NCBI GenBank assembly: GCA_030427585.1
Contig: JAUIBW010000006.1
Location: 1-64,000, forward strand
From: Bacteroidia bacterium
GTDB lineage: Bacteria > Bacteroidota > Bacteroidia > Flavobacteriales > Flavobacteriaceae
Length of the DNA stretch: 64,000 bases
Reading direction: 5' to 3'
Below, one piece after another: positions 9,549 through 18,964 of the stretch. A program made the position numbers and the translations under genes. Every line of letters starts with the position of its first letter. Position 1 is the stretch's first letter. The notes below the pieces were generated by a model that was not told the DNA's origin, made no database searches, and saw only the letters and a program-made list of their open reading frames with translations.

Positions 9549-10115
9549 ATGGCAAGCACTAGTGACATCAGAAATGGATTGTGCATCAAATACAATCACG
9601 ATATCTATAAAATTATTGAATTTTTACACGTAAAACCTGGTAAAGGACCTGCTTTTGTACGTACAAAACTAAAAAGTGTCACTACAGGAAAAGTGATTGA
9701 TAATACATTCTCTGCAGGACATAAAATAGACGATGTACGAGTAGAAACACATAAGTTTCAGTACTTATATGCAGAGGGAGATACTTTTCATTTTATGAAT
9801 ACCGAAGATTATAATCAAATTACATTGCAAAAATCAAGTTTGGATGCTCCTGATTTATTAAAAGAAGGAGAAATAGTAACTGTTATTATTAATTCTGAAG
9901 ATCAAATGCCTCTTTCTGTAGAAATGCCTGCAAGTGTTATTCTTGAAGTAACAGCTACAGAGCCAGGTGTTAAAGGAAATACGGCTACCAATGCTACTAA
10001 ACCTGCAACTGTAGAAACCGGAGCAGAAGTAATGGTGCCTCTTTTTATCAACGAAGGAGATAAAATTAAAGTTGAAACAGAAAAAGGGACGTATAAAGAA
10101 AGAATAAAAGAATAA
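9549..10115 (+). CDS. efp: Translation elongation factor P
   Basis: A 188-residue EF-P, which binds between the P and E sites of the ribosome and relieves stalling at polyproline. The N-terminal KOW-like domain carries the loop KPGKGPAF, whose Lys is the site modified in many bacteria; OB domains follow, ending in the family's EGDKIKVETEKGTYKER. I see no EF-P modification gene nearby. It sits inside the lipid A cluster between lpxA and the second LpxD-like gene. Confidence 0.97.
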   Translation: MASTSDIRNGLCIKYNHDIYKIIEFLHVKPGKGPAFVRTKLKSVTTGKVIDNTFSAGHKIDDVRVETHKFQYLYAEGDTFHFMNTEDYNQITLQKSSLDAPDLLKEGEIVTVIINSEDQMPLSVEMPASVILEVTATEPGVKGNTATNATKPATVETGAEVMVPLFINEGDKIKVETEKGTYKERIKE

Positions 10116-10139
10116 TAGTTTATATCCCAAATTTTTATA

Positions 10140-11078
10140 ATGAAATTTCCACAAGCGCATACCTTACAACAAATAGCTACTATTATATCGTCAGCGTATG
10201 TAGGGGACTCTAATTTCCCAGTTTTAGGGATGAATGAAATTCATGTAGTTTCTCCAGGAGATATAGTTTTTGTTGATCACCCAAAATATTATGATAAAGC
10301 ATTACAAAGTGCTGCAACGGTAATTTTGATTAATAAAGAAGTAGAATGCCCTGAAGGTAAGGCGCTCCTTATTTCTGATGATCCTTTTAGAGATTTTAAC
10401 CTACTTACAACATATTTTAAACCCTTCAAAAAAGCAGACTCCTTAATTTCAAAAACCGCTAAAATTGGTGAAAATACAATTATACAACCGGGTAGTTTTG
10501 TTGGAAATAATGTGAGCATTGGGGATAATTGTATTATTCATTCCAATGTGAGCATTTATGATAACACTAGTATTGGTAATAATGTTACGATACATGCGGG
10601 TACTATTTTAGGAGCCGATGCTTTCTATTATCAAAAAAGGCCACATGGATTTGATAAATTAATTTCTGGAGGACGTGTAATAATAGAAGATAATGTAGAT
10701 TTAGGATCATCCTGTACAATAGATAAAGGAGTTACCGGAGATACTGTTATAAAAGAAGGAACCAAAATAGATAACCAGGTACATGTGGGTCATGATACTG
10801 TAATAGGGAAAAAATGCTTGATTGCCTCTCAAGTAGGAATTTCGGGTTGTGTTGTTATTGAAGATGAAGTGACGATCTGGGGACAGGTTGGTATTACCAG
10901 TGCTATTACTATTGGTAGTAAAGCCATTATTTCTGCACAATCAGGAGTGAGTAAATCATTAGAGGCTAATAAAAGTTATTTTGGTACTCCTGCAGATGAA
11001 TTTAGAAAAAAATATAAAGAGATTGCCTCAATACGACAAATCCCAGATTTAATAGATAAATTGAAAAAAAATGAATAA
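10140..11078 (+). CDS. Second LpxD-like acyltransferase lacking one active-site histidine
   Basis: A 312-residue hexapeptide-repeat protein that aligns with LpxD along its length but is divergent and shorter. The His239 equivalent of E. coli LpxD is retained as His218 (VGHDT). The His276 equivalent, 37 residues later, is Ala255 (ITSAITIG) by a gap-free alignment to the LpxD in this same cluster. The uridine-binding N-terminus is also divergent. It may be an acyltransferase with a changed acyl or sugar substrate, or a non-catalytic partner. It follows efp by 24 bases and its 3' end overlaps the next gene by 8 bases. Confidence 0.8.
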   Translation: MKFPQAHTLQQIATIISSAYVGDSNFPVLGMNEIHVVSPGDIVFVDHPKYYDKALQSAATVILINKEVECPEGKALLISDDPFRDFNLLTTYFKPFKKADSLISKTAKIGENTIIQPGSFVGNNVSIGDNCIIHSNVSIYDNTSIGNNVTIHAGTILGADAFYYQKRPHGFDKLISGGRVIIEDNVDLGSSCTIDKGVTGDTVIKEGTKIDNQVHVGHDTVIGKKCLIASQVGISGCVVIEDEVTIWGQVGITSAITIGSKAIISAQSGVSKSLEANKSYFGTPADEFRKKYKEIASIRQIPDLIDKLKKNE

Positions 11079-11478
11079 AACTGTTAAGGATATAGTACGG
11101 TCTTTTTACCAAACAGATCTTATTCATAATACTGAAGCCTTTTCTGAGTATTTACATCCCGAAATTGAATTATATTGGAATAGTAGTTTTGGGTTTAACA
11201 AGAAAGATTTTAATGATATTAAAGCCATGTTTAATGAAATGGCATTGTCTTTTGAAACTTTAAGATGTGAAATTAGCCATCTTATAGCCGAAGGAAATAC
11301 AGTGACTATACGACACACATATTTTGTTCAAACCATTGAAGCACCAGATAAAGAGGAGCCCATAGCTCATTTTATTACAATTTGGGAACTTAAGAATGAT
11401 AAATTATATAAAGGATATCAAATAAGTCAGCAAGGAGATAATGCTCCAGAAAGTATAATGTCATTTATTTCAAAATAA
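11071..11478 (+). CDS. NTF2-like (SnoaL-type) protein
   Basis: A 135-residue protein with the cone-shaped NTF2/SnoaL pattern: an N-terminal helix (VKDIVRSFYQTDLI), a YWNSSFG segment, and C-terminal strands TIRHTYFVQTIEAPD and HFITIWELKNDKLYKGYQIS. These folds act as isomerases, cyclases or ligand binders; the ligand here is unknown. It overlaps the LpxD-like gene by 8 bases, so the two are probably translated together, which suggests a role linked to that acyltransferase. Confidence 0.7.
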   Translation: MNKTVKDIVRSFYQTDLIHNTEAFSEYLHPEIELYWNSSFGFNKKDFNDIKAMFNEMALSFETLRCEISHLIAEGNTVTIRHTYFVQTIEAPDKEEPIAHFITIWELKNDKLYKGYQISQQGDNAPESIMSFISK

Positions 11479-11513
11479 TTAGTTTTTCATTTCAACCATA
11501 ATTTTCAAAAGCT

Positions 11514-11521
11514 TACTTTTG
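11514..11521 (+). promoter_or_regulatory. Promoter -7 box for sucD
   Basis: TACTTTTG, 31 bases before the sucD start at 11553, matches TAnnTTTG. It forms the right half of an imperfect inverted repeat with TTCAAAAG just upstream. Confidence 0.45.
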
Positions 11522-11552
11522 AAGCTCTAAAAAAATAAAAAATCATAACGCA

Positions 11553-12425
11553 ATGAGTGTTTTAGTTAATAAAGATTCAAAAATTATTGTACAAGGATTT
11601 ACAGGTAGTGAAGGTACTTTTCATGCAGGTCAAATGATCGAGTATGGAACAAATGTTGTAGGAGGTGTTACCCCTGGAAAAGGAGGGCAAACTCATTTAG
11701 ACAAGCCCGTTTTTAATACCGTAGAAGATGCAGTTAGAGAAGTAGGTGCAGATACTACAATTATTTTTGTACCACCAGCTTTTGCTGCAGATGCAATTAT
11801 GGAAGCTGCAGATGCAGGAATAAAAGTAATTATTACAATTACAGAAGGTATTCCCGTTGCAGATATGATTACAGCATCAAATTACATTAGTGATAAAGAA
11901 TGTAGACTTATTGGTCCAAATTGCCCAGGGGTAATTACTCCGGGAGAAGCAAAAGTTGGTATTATGCCAGGGTTTGTATTTAAAAAAGGTAATGTAGGTA
12001 TTGTATCAAAATCTGGTACCTTAACTTACGAAGCAGCAGATCAGGTTGTAAAACAAGGACTTGGGATAACTACTGCAATAGGAATAGGTGGTGACCCAAT
12101 TATTGGTACTACTACAAAAGAAGCGGTTGAATTATTGATCAATGACTCAGAAACAGATTGTGTGGTTATGATTGGTGAAATTGGAGGTCAATTAGAAGCA
12201 GATGCTGCAAAATGGATAAAAGAAAGTGGAACCTCTAAGCCAGTCGTAGGTTTTATAGCTGGTGAAACTGCTCCTGCCGGACGTACTATGGGACATGCTG
12301 GAGCTATTGTTGGTGGTAGTGAAGATACTGCAGCTGCCAAAAAAGCAATTATGAGAGAATGTGGGATTCATGTAGTAGATTCTCCTGCAGAAATAGGTAA
12401 AAAAGTTGCCGAAGTATTAGGGTAA
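11553..12425 (+). CDS. sucD: Succinyl-CoA synthetase alpha subunit
   Basis: A 290-residue SucD, the CoA-binding and phosphohistidine-bearing subunit that converts succinyl-CoA to succinate with nucleotide triphosphate formation in the TCA cycle. The CoA-binding Rossmann domain shows [19 protein letters not shown], the ligase domain has [20 protein letters not shown], and the active-site His lies in [12 protein letters not shown]. Length is normal. The beta subunit gene sucC is not in the window, which is usual in Bacteroidota. A strong intrinsic terminator follows at 12451-12478. Confidence 0.97.
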   Translation: MSVLVNKDSKIIVQGFTGSEGTFHAGQMIEYGTNVVGGVTPGKGGQTHLDKPVFNTVEDAVREVGADTTIIFVPPAFAADAIMEAADAGIKVIITITEGIPVADMITASNYISDKECRLIGPNCPGVITPGEAKVGIMPGFVFKKGNVGIVSKSGTLTYEAADQVVKQGLGITTAIGIGGDPIIGTTTKEAVELLINDSETDCVVMIGEIGGQLEADAAKWIKESGTSKPVVGFIAGETAPAGRTMGHAGAIVGGSEDTAAAKKAIMRECGIHVVDSPAEIGKKVAEVLG

Positions 12426-12447
12426 ATACTTTAAAATATAAAAAACA

Positions 12448-12648
12448 TTAAAGAGCTGCAATTTGCAGCTCTTTTTTTATGCTATTAACGTTTATAATAT
12501 CGATTAAACTACCTCTTCCTCGACATATTTCCCTTGGATAGTAAATACCAATAATAGTTCGTGTTGTTCCATTAGCATAATTATAGTGTACTTTTCCTCT
12601 ATTAGTAGATTTTGCTATTCTAGATTTAAAATGGTTTTTATCATAATT
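12448..12648 (-). pseudogene. Possible decayed coding fragment (low confidence)
   Basis: On the minus strand a 66-codon open frame without an ATG runs between stop codons. Its conceptual product has a balanced composition, with a segment GKVHYNYANGTTRTIIGIYY followed by a PREICRGRGS-like stretch, unlike the low-complexity translations typical of AT-rich spacers. Its 3' end runs through the sucD terminator, which argues against an intact gene. It could be a gene remnant or chance. Confidence 0.15.
12451..12478 (+). terminator. Intrinsic terminator after sucD
   Basis: A 9-bp perfect stem AGAGCTGCA/TGCAGCTCT with loop ATT, followed by a run of Ts (12472-12478). Confidence 0.85.
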
Positions 12649-12874
12649 TTATTTTGTTGATTTTTTTGACCTAGAACATTTAGAGATACTCAGGAGTAAG
12701 TCTGTATTTAAGTATAACATTTGATCATTTGTTATTATATGTTTTATGTTAAAAAAACCTTAAAAACTGTAACATTGATAATTACTACACGTATTATAGT
12801 ACATTAATTATAAACTGACTCATATAATCAACTCTGGTGTGTTACAAGACACCATAAAACAATTAAAATAACAT
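12479..12874. other. Non-coding spacer between sucD and the M16 peptidase gene
   Basis: About 400 bases of AT-rich sequence. Apart from the possible coding remnant on the minus strand (to 12648) I see no RNA gene and no exact TAnnTTTG box; the promoter of the peptidase gene presumably lies in its last 150 bases but I cannot place it. Confidence 0.5.
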
Positions 12875-15856
12875 ATGAAATTAATTAAATCGATTTTTTT
12901 ATTGCTGTTAGTCATTTGCCTTAGCAATTGCAAAAAATCATCATCAGAAACGAATGTTTCGCAAGAAATTAAAGTCGAACAACATACCGACGCAGCAGGT
13001 TTCAATTATGAAACTGTAACTAACGATCCAACAGGGTTACGATTATACACCCTAGAGAATGGTTTAAAAGTATATTTAGCTAAAAATGAGGAAGAACCAA
13101 AAATTCAAACTTTTATAGCTGTACGAGCTGGTTCTAATTATGATCCAAAAGAAGCTACTGGGCTTGCTCATTATTTAGAACACATGGTTTTTAAAGGTAC
13201 TGATGAGATAGGTACTCAGGATTTTGAAAAAGAAAAAGTACTACTACAGCAGATTTCTGATTTATATGAACAGCATAAAACAGAAACAGATGCAGATAAA
13301 AAGAAGGAGATCTATAAGAAGATTGATGAAGTTTCTTTCGAAGCTTCAAAGATTTCGATATCTAATGAGTATGATAAAATGATTAGTTCTTTGGGAGCAG
13401 AAGGAACCAACGCACATACATGGTTTGAAGAGACCGTATATAAAAACAAAATCCCAGCTAATGAACTAGATAAGTGGCTTACTGTAGAAAGTGAGCGATT
13501 TAGCCAGTTGGTGTTACGTTTGTTTCATACAGAGTTAGAAGCAGTTTATGAAGAATTTAATAGAGGACAGGATAATGATGGGTGGAAATCTTACGCAGCA
13601 ATGCTAGAAGGACTATTCCCTAATCACCCATATGGGCAACAAAAAACCATAGGAACCTCTGAGCACCTTAAGAACCCTTCAATGGTAGCGATACATAATT
13701 ATTTTGATAAATATTATGTTCCTAATAATATGGCGATGGTATTAGTTGGAGATATTGATTTTGATCAAACCATACAAAAAGTGAATAAAGCTTTTGGCGG
13801 TTTTGAGAAAAAAGAAGTCGTTCACCCTGTATTACCAAAAGAAGATCCAATAACCAGTCCGGTTATTAAAGAAGTATATGGACCTACAGCAGAATCTGTT
13901 TCTATAGCATTTCGTTCTGCTGCTATAGGTACAAAAGAAGAAAAACTACTCACATTAGCAGATATGTTATTGGCTAATGGTAATGCGGGTCTGATTGATT
14001 TAAACTTAAATCAGAAACAAGTAGTTCAAAATGCAGGTTGTTCCCCTACGTTTTTAAATGATTATGGATACCACCAATTTTATGGATCACCAAAAACAGG
14101 CCAAACTTTGGATGAAGTAAAAGATTTATTGCTTGCTCAAATTGATAAATTGAAAAAAGGAGAGTTTGAAGATTGGATGATCTCTGCAGTAGTTAATGAT
14201 TTGAAACTAAGTCAAACAAGAGAATATGAAAATAATACTGCATTAGCTTCAGCATATTATAATGCATTTATACATCATCAGGATTGGAAAGATAAGGTCG
14301 AATTCTTAAATGAACTAAAAAAAGTATCAAAACAAGAACTGGTAGATTTTGCAAATTCTTTTTACAAGGATAATTATGTAGTGATATACAAACGTAAAGG
14401 GGAAGATAAAAATATTACCAAAGTAGAAAACCCTGGTATTACTCCGGTAGAACTAAATAGAGATAAACAATCAGAATTTGTCAAGGCATTTGCTCAGCAA
14501 GAAACACCTCCTTTAACACCTAAGTTTATTGATTATAAATCGGCAATTAAAGAAACTAAAACCGATAGCGAATTAAAAGTATCTTATATTGATAATCCTA
14601 ATAATGACTTATTTAATCTTAGTATCATTTTTGATATGGGAAGAGATAATGATCGTAAAGTTTCTTTGGCAACGGGATATCTGGATTATTTAGGTACAGA
14701 TAAATACTCTCCCGAAGAGTTAAAGAAAGAATTCTATAAACTAGGTATTGATTATTATGTTAATGCAGGTTCTGATAAAACGTATGTTGGTATTTCTGGA
14801 TTAAAAGAAAACCTTGATGCAGGTTTGGCCTTGTTAGAACATTTATGGACTAATGCAGTTCCTAACCAGGAAACATATGCAAAATATGTAGATCAGATCG
14901 CAAAAGGACGACAAGATGGGAAAACGCAAAAAGGAAACATTTTGTGGAACGGGTTGATGAACTACGGTATGTATGGTGATAATTCTCCTTTGCGTAATAT
15001 CTATACAATAGGAGAGTTACAAGCTGTTGATCCTCAGGAATTAGTAGATAAAATCAAAGAGCTTCGTAATTTTAAACAACGTATATTTTATTATGGTAAG
15101 GATATAGATGCTGCAATTGCATCAATAAACAAAAATCATAAAGTACAAAGCGAATTGCTAGACTATCCAGAAGAAGTTAAATATGTCGAAAAAGAAACAG
15201 GAGGTAATGTGTACTTTGTTGACTATGATATGGTACAAAGTGAAATGATATTTTTAGCTAAAGGATCAGAGTTTGATCCAAATAAAATGGCAGCTTCAAG
15301 ATTGTTTAATACATATTTTGGGAGTGGGTTGTCATCTATAGTATTTCAAGAAATAAGAGAGTCAAAATCACTGGCATATTCTGCATTTTCTGCATATTCA
15401 ACAGCATCAGAAAAAGGAGATTCAAATTATGTATATGCCTATATAGGCACTCAGGCAAATAAAATGCCCCAGGCAGTAGATGCAATGATGGATTTAATGA
15501 CTAATATGCCAGAAGCAGAAGAACAGTTTAATGCAGCAAAAGAAGCAACATTAAAGAAAATTGCCGCACAGCGTATAACCAAATCTAATATTTTCTGGAC
15601 TTATGAAGGGTTAAAGAAAAGAGGGATAGATAATGATAATCGAGAAGAGATGTATAATACGATTAAGGACATGACTCTAGAAGATCTTAAATCTTTCTTT
15701 AACGAAAATATAAAAGGAGAAACCTATAACGTACTTGTAGTTGGTAATAAAAAAGATGTAAATATGGATGCGTTATCTAAATTAGGTGTAGTTAAAGAAA
15801 TGGATATCGATTATCTTTTCAATTATGAGAAGAAAAATGAAGATATAAAACTATAA
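12875..15856 (+). CDS. M16 (pitrilysin/insulinase) family zinc peptidase, lipoprotein
   Basis: A 993-residue secreted metallopeptidase. The N-terminus is a lipoprotein signal with lipobox LSNC (Cys at about residue 19), so it should be anchored in an envelope membrane. The first M16 domain carries the inverted zinc motif HYLEH (in GLAHYLEHMVFKGT) and the downstream zinc-ligand region around ELEAVYEEFNRG. The C-terminal half is a second M16 pair, beginning near residue 560, with no zinc motif visible, as is usual for two-part M16 proteins where one half is catalytic. Substrates are likely short peptides in the periplasm. A hairpin terminator follows. Confidence 0.93.
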   Translation: MKLIKSIFLLLLVICLSNCKKSSSETNVSQEIKVEQHTDAAGFNYETVTNDPTGLRLYTLENGLKVYLAKNEEEPKIQTFIAVRAGSNYDPKEATGLAHYLEHMVFKGTDEIGTQDFEKEKVLLQQISDLYEQHKTETDADKKKEIYKKIDEVSFEASKISISNEYDKMISSLGAEGTNAHTWFEETVYKNKIPANELDKWLTVESERFSQLVLRLFHTELEAVYEEFNRGQDNDGWKSYAAMLEGLFPNHPYGQQKTIGTSEHLKNPSMVAIHNYFDKYYVPNNMAMVLVGDIDFDQTIQKVNKAFGGFEKKEVVHPVLPKEDPITSPVIKEVYGPTAESVSIAFRSAAIGTKEEKLLTLADMLLANGNAGLIDLNLNQKQVVQNAGCSPTFLNDYGYHQFYGSPKTGQTLDEVKDLLLAQIDKLKKGEFEDWMISAVVNDLKLSQTREYENNTALASAYYNAFIHHQDWKDKVEFLNELKKVSKQELVDFANSFYKDNYVVIYKRKGEDKNITKVENPGITPVELNRDKQSEFVKAFAQQETPPLTPKFIDYKSAIKETKTDSELKVSYIDNPNNDLFNLSIIFDMGRDNDRKVSLATGYLDYLGTDKYSPEELKKEFYKLGIDYYVNAGSDKTYVGISGLKENLDAGLALLEHLWTNAVPNQETYAKYVDQIAKGRQDGKTQKGNILWNGLMNYGMYGDNSPLRNIYTIGELQAVDPQELVDKIKELRNFKQRIFYYGKDIDAAIASINKNHKVQSELLDYPEEVKYVEKETGGNVYFVDYDMVQSEMIFLAKGSEFDPNKMAASRLFNTYFGSGLSSIVFQEIRESKSLAYSAFSAYSTASEKGDSNYVYAYIGTQANKMPQAVDAMMDLMTNMPEAEEQFNAAKEATLKKIAAQRITKSNIFWTYEGLKKRGIDNDNREEMYNTIKDMTLEDLKSFFNENIKGETYNVLVVGNKKDVNMDALSKLGVVKEMDIDYLFNYEKKNEDIKL

Positions 15857-15883
15857 AATCAAATAAACTATTATTAATTTATA

Positions 15884-15908
15884 AGCCCTGTGAGAAATCA
15901 CAGGGTTT
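15884..15908 (+). terminator. Hairpin terminator after the M16 peptidase gene
   Basis: Perfect 8-bp stem CCCTGTGA/TCACAGGG with a GAAA tetraloop, followed by a short T tract. Confidence 0.6.
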
Positions 15909-15934
15909 ATTGCTGTTGACCTGTTTGTAATTCT

Positions 15935-15942
15935 TATATTTG
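15935..15942 (+). promoter_or_regulatory. Promoter -7 box for fabG
   Basis: TATATTTG matches TAnnTTTG, 57 bases upstream of the fabG start; a TTG at 15916-15918 lies 16 bases upstream of it, slightly close for the -33 element. Confidence 0.35.
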
Positions 15943-15999
15943 AATTCACAATGCAAATTATAAATGGTTTAGATACCACAAAAACTAGAAACATAACGA

Positions 16000-16746
16000 A
16001 TGAATCTTTTACAAGGTAAAACAGCTATTATCACTGGAGCTACTCGTGGTATTGGCAAAGGAATAGCAGAAATTTTTGCACAACAAGGAGCAAATATTGC
16101 TTTCACATATAGCTCTTCTGTTGAAGCAGCTAAAACATTAGAAAAAGAATTAAACGGATTAGGGATAAAAGCAAAAGGATATCAAAGTAATGCGGCAAGT
16201 TACGATCAGGCTCAGGAATTGGCTGCAGAAGTCTTAGAAACATTTGGTAGTATTGATGTTTTAGTGAACAATGCAGGTATTACTAAGGATAACCTTTTAA
16301 TGCGTATGAGCGAGGAAGACTTTGATAAAGTTATCGAAGTAAACCTGAAAAGCGTATTTAATATGACAAAAGCGGTTCAAAGAACAATGCTTAAGCAACG
16401 CAAAGGAAGTATAATAAACATGAGTTCGGTTGTTGGGGTAAAAGGTAATGCAGGTCAAGCCAATTATGCAGCATCAAAAGCAGGAATTATTGGTTTTTCA
16501 AAATCTGTAGCACTAGAACTTGGCTCTAGAAATATTAGAAGCAATGTAGTTGCACCTGGTTTTATTGAAACTGAAATGACAGAAAAGCTTGACGAAAAAG
16601 TTGTAGAAGGATGGCGAAATGCAATACCGCTAAAACGAGGAGGTAATCCCGAAGATATCGCAAATACATGTCTATTTCTGGCAAGTGATTTAAGTGCTTA
16701 TATTACAGGACAAGTATTGAATGTAGACGGAGGAATGCTTACTTGA
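16000..16746 (+). CDS. fabG: 3-oxoacyl-ACP reductase FabG
   Basis: A 248-residue short-chain dehydrogenase that reduces 3-oxoacyl-ACP with NADPH in fatty-acid elongation. The cofactor motif is TGATRGIG (residues 14-21), NNAG follows, and the catalytic Ser-Tyr-Lys set is in the MSSVVGVKG and YAASKAG segments. The C-terminal NVDGGMLT is typical of FabG. It stands alone between terminators and long spacers. The window also carries fabZ within the lpxC fusion, the next step in the same cycle. Confidence 0.94.
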   Translation: MNLLQGKTAIITGATRGIGKGIAEIFAQQGANIAFTYSSSVEAAKTLEKELNGLGIKAKGYQSNAASYDQAQELAAEVLETFGSIDVLVNNAGITKDNLLMRMSEEDFDKVIEVNLKSVFNMTKAVQRTMLKQRKGSIINMSSVVGVKGNAGQANYAASKAGIIGFSKSVALELGSRNIRSNVVAPGFIETEMTEKLDEKVVEGWRNAIPLKRGGNPEDIANTCLFLASDLSAYITGQVLNVDGGMLT

Positions 16747-16912
16747 TTTTAAAATTACGATTAACGATTTAAAGAATTATTTTTTTTGAATATTTTAATA
16801 TTTTTTGATGCTAAAGTCATTAAATTTCAACTTGTATGAAAAGAGTTGCACTTAACACTCTAAAATAAACTGTATTTCGTAACTCAACATATCGTATATC
16901 GTAATTTATAGA

Positions 16913-18943
16913 ATGCAAACACAAACAATTTTATTGATCATAGCGGCTTTTATCACAGCATTAATTGTTGCATTGTTTCAATATTGGTATAAGACGAAAA
17001 ACAGGAAAAAAAATATCCTGTTTTTTGCTCTTTTACGCTTTCTTAGCGTTTTTGCTCTATTATTGTTGTTAATTAACCCTACTTTCAAACAGAAGACCTA
17101 TTATATAGAGAAACCAGCTCTGGTAGTTGCTGTTGACAATTCTTCTTCAATAAAATACCTTAAACAAGATCAAGAAGTTACCCGGTTTGCAAACCAAATT
17201 GCTGATAATGAAGAACTCAATGAAAGATTTGACATTACTTATTATTCATTTTCTGATAAGCTAAATGATTCTCTACGCTTTTCTTTTGACCAAAAGCAGA
17301 CGAATATATCAAAAGCATTAGAAGAACTAGAGCAAATTCATAAAAACACAACTGCTCCTACAATTGTGATCACCGATGGTAATCAAACTTACGGTAAAGA
17401 TTATCAGTTTAGTAGCATAGGGTATAAGCAAGCGGTATACCCCATTATTTCTGGAGATACAATTAAGGTACTGGATACCAAAATCCAGCAATTAAATGTT
17501 AACCGTTATGCATATTTAAAAAATAAATTTCCTGTAGAGGTAATTCTTACATATTCCGGTAATGAGAAAATTACAACTACATTTCATGTAAAATCGGGGA
17601 GTAGTACAATTTTTTCTCAACCAGTTTCTTTCTCAGAAGCAAATAATTCTACGGTGGTTAATTTTACCTTGCCAGCAAATACAGTAGGTGTAAATCAGTA
17701 CGTTGCTACATTGACACCTTTGGATATAGAAAAAAATACAATAAATAATTCAAAAACTTTTGCTGTAGAGGTAATCGATCAAAAAACCAATGTGTTGTTG
17801 ATTAGTGATATAGTACATCCAGATCTTGGAGCTATAAAGAAAAGTGTTGAAAGCAATGAAAGACGAAGCATAACGATTAGTAAGCCTAATGAGAATAAAG
17901 AGTTAGTTGACTATCAGTTAGTTATATTGTATCAGCCCAATACTAGATATAGGGCAGTATATGAAAAATTAAATACCCTGAAAAAAAATTATTTTACGAT
18001 TACCGGCTCAAAAACAGATTGGGTTTTCCTTAATAGTATTCAAAATAAATATACCCAGGAAATTACACGACAGAATGAATATTATGTTCCCAGATATAAT
18101 AATAATTATGGAGCATTTCTTCAAGAAGATATTGGTTTTCAAGGTTACCCTCCTTTAATAGGAACTTTTGGAGAAATTAGAATGAATTCGAATCATGATC
18201 CTTTGTTATATAGAACAATAAGTAATATTGATACAGATGAAATGTTACTTGCAACTATAGAGCAAGGGGGAATAAGAGAAGCTGTTTTGTTTGGAGAGGG
18301 AATATGGAGATGGCGAGCTCAAAGTTATTTAGATAGTCAAAAATTTGAAGATTTTGATGAGTTTTTTGGCAAACTGATTCAGTATTTGGCTTCAAATAAA
18401 AGAAAGAGTAGGTTAAATACCATCTCAGAGTCATTTTATTATGGTAATGCCAGTGTTATTATTAAAGCAGAGTATTTTACCAAAAATTATGAATTTGATA
18501 GGAGAGGGAATTTAAGAATTTCAATTAAAAATAAAGAAACAGAAGCTACGCAGACTATACCTATGTTATTGAAAAATAATTCATACGAAGTTGATTTGAG
18601 CAGTCTTGATGCAGGAAATTATGATTATACAGTAACGGTATTGGGTGAGAATATAGCACGTTCTGGAAGTTTTGCAATCCTGGAATATGATGTAGAACAA
18701 CAATTTCTTAATGCAGATGTAACAAAACTGAAGCAAGTAGCTACTAATACTAATGGAAAGTCATATTATTTAAACCAAAAAGACACGCTTATAAAAGAAC
18801 TACTAGAAGATCAAAGATATCAAATCGTACAGAAAAACAAAGAAAATATAGTATCTTTAATAGACTGGAAATATCTTTTAGCAATAGTTATTTTGTTTCT
18901 TACTATAGAGTGGTTTGCACGAAAATATAATGGACTTATTTAA
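16913..18943 (+). CDS. Membrane protein with von Willebrand factor A-like domain
   Basis: A 676-residue protein with two N-terminal membrane helices (about residues 4-23 and 36-55), a large extracytoplasmic part and a final helix (about 652-670). After the second helix comes a VWA-like domain with the metal-site motif DNSSS in VVAVDNSSSIKYL (starting near residue 73) and a later TIVITDGNQTYG. The arrangement resembles the BatA/BatB or glutamine-amidotransferase-like VWA proteins of Bacteroidota, which are associated with envelope function. No MoxR ATPase or other Bat gene is adjacent. The prohibitin-type gene follows by 21 bases and is likely co-transcribed. Confidence 0.75.
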   Translation: MQTQTILLIIAAFITALIVALFQYWYKTKNRKKNILFFALLRFLSVFALLLLLINPTFKQKTYYIEKPALVVAVDNSSSIKYLKQDQEVTRFANQIADNEELNERFDITYYSFSDKLNDSLRFSFDQKQTNISKALEELEQIHKNTTAPTIVITDGNQTYGKDYQFSSIGYKQAVYPIISGDTIKVLDTKIQQLNVNRYAYLKNKFPVEVILTYSGNEKITTTFHVKSGSSTIFSQPVSFSEANNSTVVNFTLPANTVGVNQYVATLTPLDIEKNTINNSKTFAVEVIDQKTNVLLISDIVHPDLGAIKKSVESNERRSITISKPNENKELVDYQLVILYQPNTRYRAVYEKLNTLKKNYFTITGSKTDWVFLNSIQNKYTQEITRQNEYYVPRYNNNYGAFLQEDIGFQGYPPLIGTFGEIRMNSNHDPLLYRTISNIDTDEMLLATIEQGGIREAVLFGEGIWRWRAQSYLDSQKFEDFDEFFGKLIQYLASNKRKSRLNTISESFYYGNASVIIKAEYFTKNYEFDRRGNLRISIKNKETEATQTIPMLLKNNSYEVDLSSLDAGNYDYTVTVLGENIARSGSFAILEYDVEQQFLNADVTKLKQVATNTNGKSYYLNQKDTLIKELLEDQRYQIVQKNKENIVSLIDWKYLLAIVILFLTIEWFARKYNGLI

Positions 18944-18964
18944 AATTAAAAACTCAAAATTATT

